A stretch of DNA of 64,000 nt from Paguma larvata (GCA_030068075.1 CM057823.1:17208485-17272484), one strand, 5' to 3'; shown: positions 10,755 to 22,045, counted from the first letter of the stretch. Notes: generated by a model from the sequence alone, not told the origin. Translations and numbers: made by a program.

Positions 10755-10973
10755 AAAAAAAAAATTTTTTTTTAAGTTTATTGTTATTTGAGAGAAAGAT
10801 AGAGAGTGAGCGGGGGAGGGGCAGAGAACGAGGGAGCCAGAATCCCAAGCAGGCCCTGAGCTGTCAGCACAGAGTCCTTCCCGGGCTTGAACTCACCGAC
10901 TGCAAGATTCTGACCTAAGCTGAAGTCAAAAGTCTGACACTCAAATAAATGACCGAGCCACCCAGGCGCCCCT
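10755..10973 (-). mobile_element. Felid SINE, minus strand
   Basis: Flanked by perfect 9-bp 'CACTACATT' (10746-10754 and 10974-10982). The complemented head 'GAGCCACCCAGGCGCCCC' is near consensus. A short 'AAATAA' insertion disturbs the head-proximal region (about 10943-10950). Confidence 0.96.
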
Positions 10974-10982
10974 CACTACATT

Positions 10983-12129
10983 TTTATAGGAAATTTAAAT
11001 TTAACATATACCATATTAAAATGCTGGGTTCTTAAAACTCAAAAATATATAAATAAAATCCACCTTTAAAGCTGTTTAGTATATTAATACAAAAGAGAGA
11101 GCAAGAACGATGAATGGAGGAGGAGAGGAATAACAAAGGAAAAAGAGAGAACGAAGTCAATATGAAAGGCAGAAGGAAGACCACGGGAAGGTAAAGATCC
11201 GAATATTTGAGAAAACCATTAAAATAATTCTACGAGGTGTTTATCTTTTCAATGCATTCGCATATTGAGAAAAGGAAAAAAAAATCTAAGCTTTAAATGC
11301 AAAAATGAGGCAACATTGTCCTGCTTCACTGAGGGGTTAGATTCCACTCTGACTCAATGTGTCTCATGTTAAGAGTTAATACAAACAATGCCAGGATGTT
11401 CCCACACATAACAGAGAAACAGCTGCTGTGGAGTCCAGTCATCCTCATTAGTACACATTCCATGACTTCGGAATATCCCAAGAGCCGGGACACTGCTGAC
11501 TAATGTCCCATCACGGGCAAGTCCTTCTGGCCTCAGCTGCCCTTCAGAGACTTGACTGCTTGTCTGGCATCTGCCAGATGTCTCTGCCTTCATATGGTTT
11601 CAGGTGCTGGTCCCTCCTGACGAGCTGTCACAGTACCCTCCAGGTCATGTGAAAATACTTTATGAAACCCAAGACGTTTCCCATAAATTTATCTCTTGGC
11701 TAGATTCTTCCAAGGAATAAGAAAATCAATATCGGTGACATCATTCAAGTTGAAAACTGACTACATCAAATATTTAAAACTGAATATTGGCATATGGCTT
11801 GTAGGTATTATGAGCATGTCCTGGAATTCCTAATTAATTCTCAAAGTCAAATATTCTGGCCTATTTTCTTTTAAATATGCCTATGCTCAATGAGAAAAGC
11901 GTGGTAACTCTCCCCATAACCTACATAGCTCTAAACTAATTGGTGACATGAAGGTGAAAAGGAATGTAAACTGAGACAAAGGGGGACAGAAATAAAACAA
12001 AATGGAAACTACTTGAAGGGAATAGAAGAAATATACGGTACCAGACATAAAAGATTTACAGATTATTATAATTTTATCTCTGAATTTGGCTTTAGGTGTG
12101 CTGCTAATTAAGGTTAAAAATGAAAACTA
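10983..12129. other. Unique sequence including the donor of a copied segment
   Basis: No interspersed repeat recognised. Purine-rich at 11090-11180. The segment 11581-11680 has a second copy at 12867-12966 (listed separately). Confidence 0.4.
11581..11680. repeat. 100-bp segment, copy 1 (likely source)
   Basis: From 'TCTCTGCCTTCATATGG' to 'ACCCAAGACGTTTC', this segment matches 12867-12966 at about 92 of 100 positions with no gaps. Flanks on either side do not match. Because copy 2 sits inside a flanking 36-bp direct repeat, copy 1 is more likely the original. Confidence 0.93.
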
Positions 12130-12365
12130 GGGGCACCTGAGTTGCTTACTTGGTGACGCATCCAACTTCAGCTCAGGTCAAGATCAGATCACGGATCTTG
12201 TGGTTTGTGAATTCGAGTCACATCTGGCTCTGTGCTGACAGCTCAGAGCCTGGATCCTGCCTCAGATTTTGTGTCTCTCTCTCTCTCTTTGCACCTTCCC
12301 CGCTTGCACTTTGTCTCTCACTCTCTCTCAGAAATAAATAAACATTAAAAAATTTAAAAAAAAAA
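12130..12365 (+). mobile_element. Felid SINE, diverged
   Basis: Head 'GGGGCACCTGAGTTGCTTAC' is altered. A small internal duplication around 'AAGATCAGATCACGGATC' lengthens the copy. Tail is 'AATAAATAAACATT' plus A-rich. No clear target duplication. Confidence 0.93.
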
Positions 12366-12520
12366 CAATTGGTTTGCATAGTTTTCATTTTATTAAATTT
12401 TTGGGAAAATCATATATTTTGGGTTCTCATGGGCAAAAAAATATTTCACCGTAGCTTTGTTAGAGACAAAATTGTTCTTCAAATTGGCAATTGACAGTTT
12501 TAGAATAAAAAATTACAATT

Positions 12521-12716
12521 GGGACACCTGGGTGGGCTCAGGAGGTTAAGTGTCTGCCTTCAACTCAGGTCATGATCTCACACATGATCTGTGAGTTCAA
12601 GTCCCCCATTGATCTCCCTGCTGTTAGCACAGAGCCCACTTCAGATCCTGTGTCCCCTTCTCTCTCTGCCCCTCCCCCACTCACAGTTTCTGCCCCCCCA
12701 GAAAAAAAAAAAAAAA
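12521..12716 (+). mobile_element. Felid SINE, diverged, with long A tail
   Basis: Head 'GGGACACCTGGGTGGGCTCAG'; a repeated 'CACATGATCT' word lies in the middle; tail is an A15 run. A loose flanking match ('AGAATAAAAAATTAC' at left, 'AGAATAGAGTAGAATTAC' at right) may be a decayed target duplication. Confidence 0.92.
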
Positions 12717-12835
12717 GAATAGAATAGAGTAGAATTACTAAAAGTGCTAAACAGAAACAACTTTGAAGATATTTCTCCATGTAGGACTTGTGATAACAGA
12801 CACTATTTATTTTTCTTCCCATAGATCTAATTTAA

Positions 12836-13007
12836 TATAGAAAATAATGGAGAGCTTACATACCCATCTCTGCCTTCATATGGTTTCAGGTCCTGGTCCC
12901 TCCTGACGAGCTGTCACAGTACCATCCAGATCATTTGAAAACACCTTATGAAACCCAAGATGTTTTAAAATAATAGAGAAGAATGGAGAGCTAACATACC
13001 CATCTCT
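12836..13007. repeat. Copied 100-bp segment inside a 36-bp direct repeat
   Basis: Left direct repeat 12836-12871 and right direct repeat 12972-13007 match at 32 of 36 positions ('AATGGAGAGCTTACATACCC' versus '...CTAACATACCC'). Between them lies 12867-12966, the second copy of 11581-11680. The last five bases of the left repeat (TCTCT) are also the first five of the copied segment, a microhomology. This layout fits replication template switching better than retrotransposition: there is no A tail and no promoter-like head. Confidence 0.9.
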
Positions 13008-14072
13008 CGAATATTTTTTTTTTTCAAAAATCAAAGACCTTTCTTTGACAGGAGCTTCGTTATATTTAATTCTTGATTGCATTCTTAAAAGTGCCCCTTA
13101 TGTAGATGCCGCTGTATCTAAAGTAAGAGGGATATGCTTTAGATAGGAGAGGGAGACTGATTGTGGTTATGCTACGAAAGTTTAAGTGCCAGCTGATATT
13201 CTCACTCTGACACATTGTTATGGAAATGCCTTACATGATGCCTGCAAAATAAATGCTCTATACATGTTAGTGGAATCTGAGGCTGAGACGGCCCAACACA
13301 TTGACCATTGGCTTATGGGCCTCAGGGGGTCTGAGTGACATAAATTTAAAGGAAATAGTTTGCTTCACCTATTCTTAGTCTTCCAAAGAATGAAAACACA
13401 CCCAACAGCACCTCGTTAGTCTCCGAATCGACATTTTGGGACCACCTACCATAAGGTCTGTTGGTATATGAGAAATAAACCATGATTGAAATCCAAGGCT
13501 GACACTGAAGATTTGAATTCAGGTTTTCATGGTTAATTAATGTCTTCATAGTCCGGTAACAGGTAGTGCTTTAACATTATGATGAGATGGAATTGGGAAG
13601 AAGTAGCTCTTAATCATTATTTCAACAGAAGGACAGGTGCAGGTTAGGACTTAAAGCTGATGACCAAATAATATGGCCAGCAACCTAATTTTTGATTTTT
13701 TTAAAAATAGCTTCTGAGCTGTTCTAAACTTGGATTTGTGGTGTCAGTTCTCAGTATCTAAATTTGGATTTGTGGAATCACTTCTCAGTATCAGGGTGCT
13801 GGTATCTCTGTACCTTGAGATTAGGTCATTTTAGACTCCTAGTAGGTAATAAGAAAACTTTAAACTGGTCTTTATTAACTCAAAATAGTTTATGAATCAG
13901 ATGAGATTGTGAATTATATGTGATTAGTCTGGATGAATTTTTGGCTTATTTTTCTCAAATATTTTACATTCTTTTAGATCCAAAATCTATTACAGGGTTT
14001 CTAGATATCTGCATCAGATACAATATTGGCTGCATCACCTCTTTCACCATTTCGCATTAACTTCTCATTAAT
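13008..14072. other. Unique sequence
   Basis: Opens with a T-run at 13014-13024. Otherwise unassigned apart from the 34-bp tandem duplication at 13724-13791. Confidence 0.4.
13724..13791. repeat. 34-bp tandem duplication
   Basis: Two adjacent 34-bp units (13724-13757 and 13758-13791), each running from 'CTAAA(C/T)TTGG' to 'TCTCAGTAT', with 30 of 34 positions identical. Older than the perfect duplication at 2643. Confidence 0.92.
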
Positions 14073-14284
14073 TTCTTTTCTTTATTGTTTATTTATTTTT
14101 GAGAGAGACAGAGACAGAGAGAGAAAGCATGTGAGCAGGAGAGAGAGAGAGCAGGAGAGAGAGAGGAACTTAAGCAGGCTCTGCGTGCAGTATAGAGCCC
14201 AACACGGAGCTCAATCCTACAACCCAGATCATGACCTGAGCTGAAATCAAGTCAGACACTTTGACCGAGCCACTCACGCACCCC
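14073..14284 (-). mobile_element. Felid SINE, minus strand, expanded GA tract
   Basis: The GA-rich tract (14100-14172) is long and contains a repeated 'AGCAGGAGAGAGAGAG' unit. Complemented head ends 'CACTCACGCACCCC', so the tRNA-like end is mutated. It abuts the L1M 3' end at right. Confidence 0.93.
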
Positions 14285-14459
14285 AAAGACTCTTTGATGG
14301 AATCTTTATTTATTTATAAAAGACTTTATTTTTATACTAGTTTTAAGTTCATCATAAAATTGAGAGGAATCTACAGGGATTTCCCACCTACTCTCAACCC
14401 CCACATATGCATAGCCTTCTTCACTGTCAACATCACTAACCAGAATGATATGTATTTTT

Positions 14460-14670
14460 TAAATTTGTTTTTTACCATTTATTTTTGAGTGAGAAAAAGA
14501 GAGAGTGTGAGAGGGACAGAGAGAGAGAGAGGGAGACACAGAATCCAAAGCAGGCTCCAGGCTCTGAGCTGTCAGTACAAAGCCCGACACCGGGCTTAAA
14601 CTGACAAACCATGATATCATGACCTGAGCCAAAGTCAGATGCTCAACCAGCTGAGCCACCCAGGCACCCC
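14460..14670 (-). mobile_element. Felid SINE inside L1M; 123 bp identical to a neighbour
   Basis: Target duplication 'TGATATGTATTTTT' (14446-14459) and 'TGATACGTATTTTT' (14671-14684). The head half, 14548-14670, is identical base for base to 15626-15748, including many non-consensus changes ('CAGTACAAAGCCCGACACC', 'AAACTGACAAACCATGATAT'). The GA-rich and tail halves of the two copies differ strongly. Confidence 0.97.
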
Positions 14671-15509
14671 TGATACGTATTTTTGAAACAAGGATGAACC
14701 TACATTGACACAATATATCACCCAAATTCTGTAGTTTACCTTAGGGTTCACTCTGAATTTGAGTAAACTTTGATGATTGATATCCATCATTATTTCATAC
14801 AGACTATTTCCACTGCCTTAAAAATCTTCTGTGCTCTGTCCACCTCTCCCTACCTCCCATCCCTGACCACTGGTCTTTTTATTGTCTAGTTTTGCCTTTT
14901 TCAGTAGACCATATAGTTGGGATCATACAATATGTAGCCTTTCCACACTGATTTCTTTCTCTAAGTAATATATATTTTCATGTCTTCTCATGGCTTGATG
15001 GCTCACTTCTTCTCACTACTGAATTATATTCCATTGTCTGGACATAGCACAGTTTGTCCATTCACTTACTGGAGAACATCATGTTTGCTTCCAAAGTTGA
15101 GCAATTATAAATTAAGCTGCTATAAACATCCATTTGCAAGTTTTTGTGTGGATATAAGTTTTCATCTCCTTTGGGTAAATAACAAAGAGTTATTGCTGGA
15201 TCTATAATAAAAGTATGTTTGTAATACTAAACTTTCTTACAAAGTATTGGTACCATTTTCCAGTTCCACAAGCAATGAATGAGAGTTCCTGTTGTTCCAC
15301 ACCCTCACTAGCATTTGGTGTGTCAGCGTTCCAGATTCTGGCCATTCTAATATGTGTATAACGGTATCTCATTGTTGCTTTGATTTGCATTTTCCTACTA
15401 ACATCTGATGAGGAATATATTTTCATATGTTTATTTGCCATCTATATACCTTCTTTGTTGAGGTGTCTGTTAAGGTCACTGGCCTATTTTAAAATTGAGT
15501 TGTTTTCTT

Positions 15510-15544
15510 TTTTTTTAATGTTTATTTATTTTTGAGATAGAGGG

Positions 15545-15579
<35 letters not shown>

Positions 15580-15748
15580 CGCCTAAGCAGGGGAGGGTCA
15601 GAGAGAGAGGGAAACACAGAACCTGAAGCAGGCTCCAGGCTCTGAGCTGTCAGTACAAAGCCCGACACCGGGCTTAAACTGACAAACCATGATATCATGA
15701 CCTGAGCCAAAGTCAGATGCTCAACCAGCTGAGCCACCCAGGCACCCC
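15510..15748 (-). mobile_element. Felid SINE inside L1M; partner of the 14.5-kb copy
   Basis: Target duplication 'GAGTTGTTTTCTT' (15497-15509) and 'GAGTGTTTTCTT' (15749-15760). Its GA tract (15537-15618) is much longer than in the 14.5-kb copy. Distinct target duplications show two independent insertions, yet 123 bp of the head half are identical. Confidence 0.97.
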
Positions 15749-16093
15749 GAGTGTTTTCTTGTCTTAAGTGTTCTTTGCAAATATTGAATAACAATCTTTG
15801 ATCAGATGTATCTTTTGCAAATATATTCTTCCAATCTGCAGCTCATCTTCTCAATTTTTTGCCATTATCTTTTGCAGAGTATTAGTTTATCATTTTAATG
15901 AAGTCCAGCTTTTCAATTATTTCTTTCATGGATGATATCTTTGTTGTTGTATCTAAAAAACATCTCACCATACCCACTGTCATCCAGATTTTCTCTTATG
16001 TCATCTTGGAATTTTATAATTTTGCTTAATATTTAGGTCTTTCATTCATTGTGAATTCTTTTTCATTTAATTCTTTTAAACGGTATAAGGCCA

Positions 16094-16293
16094 GGGCATC
16101 TGGGTGGCTCAGTCAGTTAAGCGTCTGACTCTTCACTTCAGCTCAAATCATGACGCCATGATTGTGGGATCAAGCCTCAGTTCTGGCACCACACTGAGCA
16201 TGGAGCCTGCTTAAGATTCTCTCTTTCCCTCCCTTTGCTCCTCTCCCCTGCTTGCACATTCTCTCTCTCCCTCTAAAAGAAAAAATTTAAAGG
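16094..16293 (+). mobile_element. Older carnivore CAN SINE inside L1M
   Basis: Target duplication 'GGTATAAGG' (16082-16090 and 16294-16302). The middle reads 'GTGGGATCAAGCC' and 'CTGAGCATGGAGCCTGCTTA', the form shared across Carnivora rather than the felid-specific 'GTTCGTGAGTTC' and 'GCTGACAGC' form. Likely an earlier insertion than its neighbours. Confidence 0.95.
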
Positions 16294-17142
16294 GGTATAA
16301 GGACTGTATCTAGATTCATTTTTTTGCATGTGGATGTTCAGTTGTTCCAGCAAGACTTCTTGAACAGACTTTCTGCTCCATTGTGTTGTTTTCACTCCGA
16401 TGTCAAAGGTCAATTAACTGTATTCATGAGGGTCTATTTCTAGGTTTTCTAGTTTATTCCATTGATCTTTTATTTGTCTATTCTTTTACCAATACTACAC
16501 TACCTTGACACTGTAACTTTAATTTATAGTAAGTTTTGAAGTGGAGAAGTGTCAGCCTCCCAACTTCTTGCTTCTCTTTCAATATTGTGTTGGCTATTCT
16601 GGATCTTTTGCCTCTCCATGTGAAATGAGGAATCAGTTTATTGATATCCACAAAATAACATCTGTGGGTTTTGATTATGATTACATCGAAACTATAGATC
16701 AAGCTGGGGAAAATTGACATTTGACACGAGTCTTTCCATTCATGATCATGGAATATCTTTTCATTTATTTAGTTATTTATTGGATTCATTTATCAGAGTT
16801 TTGTAGTCTTCCTCATATAGATCTTGTACATATTTTGCTAGATTTATACCTAAGTATTTTATTTTGGGGGATACTAATACACAATGGTATTGTGTTTTAC
16901 TTCCAATTCTACTTGTCCATTGTTGATTTTTGGGCACCAATTTACTTTTATATATTAACTTTTTACCCTGACACCTTACCGTAATCACTTATTAATTCCA
17001 TGAGATTTTTTTGTAAATTAGTTTAGATTTCCTGCATAGACAGTTTTCATCTGGAACAAAGACAGACAGCCTCATTTCTTTCTTATCAGTTTGTATAACG
17101 TTTATTTCCTTTTCTTGTGTTATTAAATTCACTAGAACATCT

Positions 17143-17356
17143 TGGGGTTCCTGGGTGGCTCAGTTGGTTAAGTGGCCGACTTCAGCTCAGGTCATGATTT
17201 CACAGTCTGTGAGTTCGAGCCCCGCGTCGGGCTCTGTGCTGATGGCTCGGAGCCTGGAGCCTGCTTTAGATTCTGTGTCTGCCTCTCTCTCTGCCCTTCC
17301 CCTGCTCACTCTCTGTCTCTCAAAAACAAATAAATGTTAAAAATTTAAGAAAAAAA
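17143..17356 (+). mobile_element. Young felid SINE inside L1M, 19-bp perfect duplication
   Basis: Perfect duplication 'TAAATTCACTAGAACATCT' at 17124-17142 and 17357-17375. Sequence is close to consensus with an intact B-box-like 'GAGTTCGAGCCCC'. One of the youngest copies here, and a candidate for presence/absence variation among felids. Confidence 0.98.
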
Positions 17357-18150
17357 TAAATTCACTAGAACATCTAATATGATGTTGAAAAGGATTAGTG
17401 AGAGAGGAAATCTTTACCTCATACCAGATGTTAGTGGAAAAGTTTCAAGTTTCTCACTATTGTATATAATGTTAGCTATAGGGTTTTCTGTAAATCGTTA
17501 TCAAGCTGAGGATGTTGTCTTCTATTTCTAGTTTACTTAGGGGTTTTTTTTATAATGAATGGGTATTAGATTTTATCAAATGACTTTCCAGTATCTATTG
17601 TTATGATCCTATGACTTTTTTTTTTTTTTTGGTCTGTTGGTAGATTACATTAATTTATTTCTAATTGTTGAAACCAGACTTCTTTGGGATAAAGCCCACT
17701 TGACTAAGGCTTATAATTCTTTTTGCCCTTTTATAGGTTTAATTTGGTAATATTTTATTGGAGACTTTTGCATCTATGTTCATGAGAGATATTGGTCCAT
17801 AGTTTTCTTCTCATGTGAAGTCTTTTTCTGTTTTTGCTATTTGAACAATGCTGGATTTATGGATCGACTTAGGAAGTATTCCTTCTACATGTATCTTCTG
17901 AAGGATATTATAGACAATCAGTATAATAATTTCTTCTTTACATGTTTGGTAGAATTCACCAGAGAATCCATTTGGATCTGACCCTTTCTATTTTGAAAGG
18001 TTATTAATTACTGATTCAATTTCCTTAATGTAGGCCATTAGAGATGGTCTGTTCCTTCTTGTATGAGTTTTGTGTCTTTGAAGAAATAGTTGTATTTTAT
18101 CTAGGTAAACAAAGTTGTGGGCCTTGATGGGTTCTTGGTCATATACATGC

Positions 18151-18802
18151 ATTGCCTATTTAATATGAATTACACTGCCCTTCTACCCTAAAAGTAACTC
18201 TATTCGTTCAGTGTTTGTTGCTTTTCTAATGATATAAATTTCTATTTCTTGGTCAGTTTTCAAATATTTGCCTCTAATTTAAGTTTCTATTTTAATTTTG
18301 CCTTTACAATAAATAATTGATAAAATACAGTATTCCAGAAAAATATTCATATCGTATCCTAGGCATATTTACTAAAGTTTCTAGAAACCCACCTGCACAT
18401 TCTTCTATTTCCTGATTAGTGCCATTGATCAGGAACAACAATAAAAGTCACGCCACATGATCCTAATAGTTTTAGCAACCTGGTCTTTGTTTGCAAGAAA
18501 TCTGATGGATGATTTCATCTTTCAAGGTGAGCTGTAAAGCCATTTAGGTAATTTTCATATTATTACACTGAAAATAATGATTAAGTTTCCATTACCATGT
18601 AAATTATAGAAGATTATAAAATTAATAAAACAGCTCAGACATTCTTCTGACATTAAGACTGTTTTAAAAGTCCCTAAAAATAACTTTGTCCATGAGTAGG
18701 ACCTAAAATAGGAATTTTTAGGTAAGTGACTCCCAACAACACTATGTCACTTTTCTCAATTAACTCTTTGTTTTCTTGTTTGGTTTTATAATTATTTTGT
18801 GT
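18151..18802. other. Unique sequence right of L1M
   Basis: Similarity to L1 is lost; no other repeat recognised. An older, unrecognisable part of the same L1 is possible. Confidence 0.35.
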
Positions 18803-18992
18803 TATATTTATTTATTTATTTGAGAGAGAGAATATATGCAAGTGGAAAGGGTAGACAGAAAAGGAGAAAGAGAGAATTCCAAGTAGGCTCCACAATGTCA
18901 GTGCAGAGCTCAAACTCACAAACCATGAGATCATGGCCTGAGCCAAAAACGAAGAGTCAGATGGTTAACCAACCATGCCACCTAGGCGCCCT
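18803..18992 (-). mobile_element. Felid SINE, minus strand, diverged
   Basis: 'TTTATTTATTTATTTGAGAG' start and complemented head 'GCCACCTAGGCGCCCT'. The GA tract has many changes ('ATATATGCAAGTGGAAAGGG'). No clear target duplication. Confidence 0.92.
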
Positions 18993-21560
18993 GAAAATTT
19001 ATCTCGATCGATCACTGATAAGATATTTTTTAACTGTGGTTCTTCATGGAGACAGCTTGTACAATTTAAAAGGTGAACCCTAATTTGTATTGTTCTTGTT
19101 TAAGTATACATGTTATTAACATAAACTGCATGAATTATTTCTTGAATATTTGTACTTGATATTACACCATCATTATTACTATACTGCTAGAAATAGAATC
19201 TGACGTCTATGAATTCTATTTTTTGAAATTTGTTTTAAATGTCATTTAGGAAGGAAAATTATAAAGTACACACTTCCCTTGTGATAATTAAAAATTATGC
19301 CTGTCCTAATAAAATTAAACTCATATCAACAAATTATGAAAGTTAAAATGGCTACATTTTGAAAATTTCAAAATAACATAAAACCACTATTTATAAAAAT
19401 TCTCAAATTGTTCCTAAGTGGTTTTTGGCAAACATTGATAGCAATTTTGTTTATTCATCTCAGAAGCTGGAGGTTGTTTGCCCTTCTAATGTAACTGATG
19501 AATTGAAAAATGTGTCTTCCATCATGACGCAAAGAATGAAATAAAACTGAATCTTAATTTATGCTCTTTAGAGTAAAATTGGTACATTCATTCTGTATAA
19601 AGACTTTTTCCTTCCAAATTTTTACTTACTTAATTTGAAGAGAGAAGGGAAGGGCAATTACAGATTCAATATTTCACCCCAGCTACTGAAATCATGACAT
19701 ATTTTACCCAAAAAAACAATGATCCTCACAATATATACCAGCTGAGTTTGGCAAAACAAACAAAAAAAAAATAAGCATAAAGAGCTAATAATGTAGAATT
19801 GTGTATTCAACAGAGAATACATTCAAACATGTATGTAATTTTTTAATTAACAACCCACACAAACTTCCCTCCAAAACAAGTAGAAATTCAGGATTTTTAT
19901 AAAATTTTCTAAATGCAGAAAATTTTTTAAATACCTTAAAATAAAACAGGTAAAATGCTAAAGGCCAAAAAAAGTAAATAAAAAAAAGTGTGCATCTAAT
20001 GGTGAAAGAACATCAAATCACGAACTCACTTCAGGACATCTAACAAAACCTAACAACTTTGAGCTCTGTGTGGAAGATTGCACCAGACACAAGAAAAGGA
20101 CTCAGAACCTAGGCCTCATCCTAAGAGAGAAGTCTGAGATCCCAGAAGATTTCACCACTATCGTTGTTTTTCTGAAACCTAAGGGCCAGTAATTCACGTC
20201 AAATGAAATCTGTGGATTGTAACTTGTTCTTCAAATGTTCCACAAGATGAGCAAACATTTCTAATAAATTTTAACTTGATAAATAAGCGATGTCGTGCAA
20301 CAGGAGTAGTACATGACACTGAATGTCACATGAGCACAACCGAGCCAGTGATTCTTGAAATTCGCTTAGATACATGAGTGCTTTGGATTACAAGCATGTT
20401 TCTGGAACCAATTATGCTCACAAACTAAGGTTTTACTCTACTTCCCAAATACCTCAGTTGTTGAGAAATGTACTTTCAAATAATTTCTTTTGATAAAGTT
20501 CTAAAGAACAAATATTCACAATCAAAACACAGAGTAAGAAATAGTAAAAGGCATCACTGCATTAAAGCTACAAAAGGCAACAGTAGAATCAAACTTTCAT
20601 AAACATTAAATATCAGGATTAACATATATGTAATATATAAAATTATTTTAAATTAAAGATATACATAGTATGTGAGGCTTGAACATGTAAATATGAGAGG
20701 CTACTAAACGACCAAGATTATTTAACCAAGAACCAAAGGGAACTTGTAGTAATTAAAAAGGAGAGTAATTAAAGGTACTAATTAAATAGGCACTTTAAAC
20801 AGTCTACCCATAATGAAGAAAGAATACACAAGTTGGAAAACAGAGCTGATGTAAGTGCGGTTATCCCTTACTTGCTGCAAATTCACATTACGTCACTTTG
20901 CTTTTACAAACTACCTGTATTAGTATCTGTTTTCACTAGCTGAAAGAAATCCAAAGAGGATTTTCACTTTTACAAAAAAATGGTGAGAAATGAAAATAGT
21001 ATTTAGCATTTGTTTTGCAACAAGCCTTTACTCTTTATACGAGGCAGCACATACCCCAAGCAGCAACTGTGACATCGCCAAGCTTCTTCCCCAGTAACTA
21101 CATTCAGCACCCCAGCATCAAGCCACCATAGTTTTGAACTGTGTCTGCGAGCATCTGTGCTTTATTTTTAATTATTCTGTGCGTCTGTTAGCGAGATGTT
21201 CCCTAAGGCATCAGAAAAACCTAAGAGAGGTTGCATTTTGTGTCTGGAAACAAAATGTTCCGTATAAATTAATGGTAACCACGTCTTCACTTCACACCAT
21301 TTTGTTTTATGAAAGACTTCATAAGGACATTCTACTTTTGGATAGCAGGAGAAATCACACCCAGACTGCATCTCAGAGAGTTTTAAAGAATAGAGAAATA
21401 CGAAAGAGAGGTTAAAATACATGAAAATAGATGGAGAAACTCCTACACTTCTTGATGTAAAATAAAGACAGAATAAGGCAGAAACAATATGCTAAGAGAT
21501 AATGCTAAAGGTGATTTTTTTAAGTAATGAAAGGGATAAATCTTCAAATTCCAGAAGCCT
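18993..21560. other. Unique AT-rich sequence
   Basis: No repeat assigned over about 2.5 kb. The frames at 21134-21415 and 21168-21422 overlap on opposite strands and show no recognisable motif. Confidence 0.4.
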
Positions 21561-21747
21561 AAAGAAAATCCATAACTAGACCGAGAAAAGTGAAAATGAA
21601 AACAGAAAAAGACAAGGAAAATGCCCAAATGCATCCCAAGAAATATTGTAAGTTAACCTACAAAGGAACAACAGCTAAACTGACAGATGTCTCCTAAATA
21701 TGAATAGCAAAATCCTAAAGTCACTGAATAAGAATGTCACAATGCCT

Positions 21748-21748
21748 A

Positions 21749-21779
<31 letters not shown>

Positions 21780-21780
21780 T
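21748..21780. repeat. (AAAAC)n microsatellite
   Basis: About six AAAAC units, ending in AAAAT. Confidence 0.92.
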
Positions 21781-21832
21781 AAAAAACTTTCAATCTGGAA
21801 TTGTTTAGCAAAAAAAAAGAAAAAAAAAGCTT

Positions 21833-22045
21833 AAAAAAATTTTAATGTATATTTTTATTTTTGGAGACAGACACAGAGTGCCAGCAGGGGAGGAGCAGAG
21901 ACAGAGGGAGACACAGAATCCTAAGCAAGCTCCAGGTTCAGAGCTGTCAGCACGGAACCCAATGTAGGGCTCGAAGTCATGAACCATGAGATCATAACCT
22001 GAGTTGACATTGGATGCTTAACCATCTGAGCCATCCAGGTGCCCT
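21833..22045 (-). mobile_element. Felid SINE inside L1M, minus strand
   Basis: Starts in an A/T-rich stretch, then 'TTTTTATTTTTGGAGACAGA', and ends with complemented head 'GAGCCATCCAGGTGCCCT'. 'AAAAAGCTT' at left and 'GAAAAGCTT' at right may be the target duplication. Confidence 0.94.

Larger units (their letters stand above)
14300..18150 (-). mobile_element. L1M (L1MA/L1MB-like), 3' UTR through reverse transcriptase region
   Basis: Plus-strand text is the complement of an old L1. The 3' UTR is at about 14320-14930, with motifs such as 'GACTTTATTTTTATAC' and 'CCTACATTGACACAATAT'. The ORF2 C-terminus is at about 14940-16080, and ORF2 then continues leftward in protein sense up to about 18150. 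Residues typical of ORF2p can be read on the minus strand, for example 'FTWRGKRSRIANTILK' near 16.6 kb and 'KYLGINLAKYVQDLYEEDY' near 16.83 kb. Many stops and frameshifts make it dead. It is 5'-truncated: similarity fades near 18150. Four SINEs interrupt it. Confidence 0.93.

Noticed and set aside
14459..15794. Two frames encoding nearly the same peptide ('GAWVAQLVEHLTLAQVM')
   Set aside because: Both are translations of the SINE head, identical because of the 123-bp identity. Similar SINE-derived frames occur at 1587, 17155, 54059 and elsewhere; none is a gene.
16478..16988. Two minus-strand frames that look protein-like
   Set aside because: They are fragments of L1M ORF2, part of the dead element at 14300-18150, not host genes.
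21748..21845. AAAAC repeat and A-runs as a possible retrotransposon tail
   Set aside because: L1 ORF-region text continues on both sides ('AACTTTCAATCTGG'), so this is an expanded A-rich site within L1, not a separate tail.
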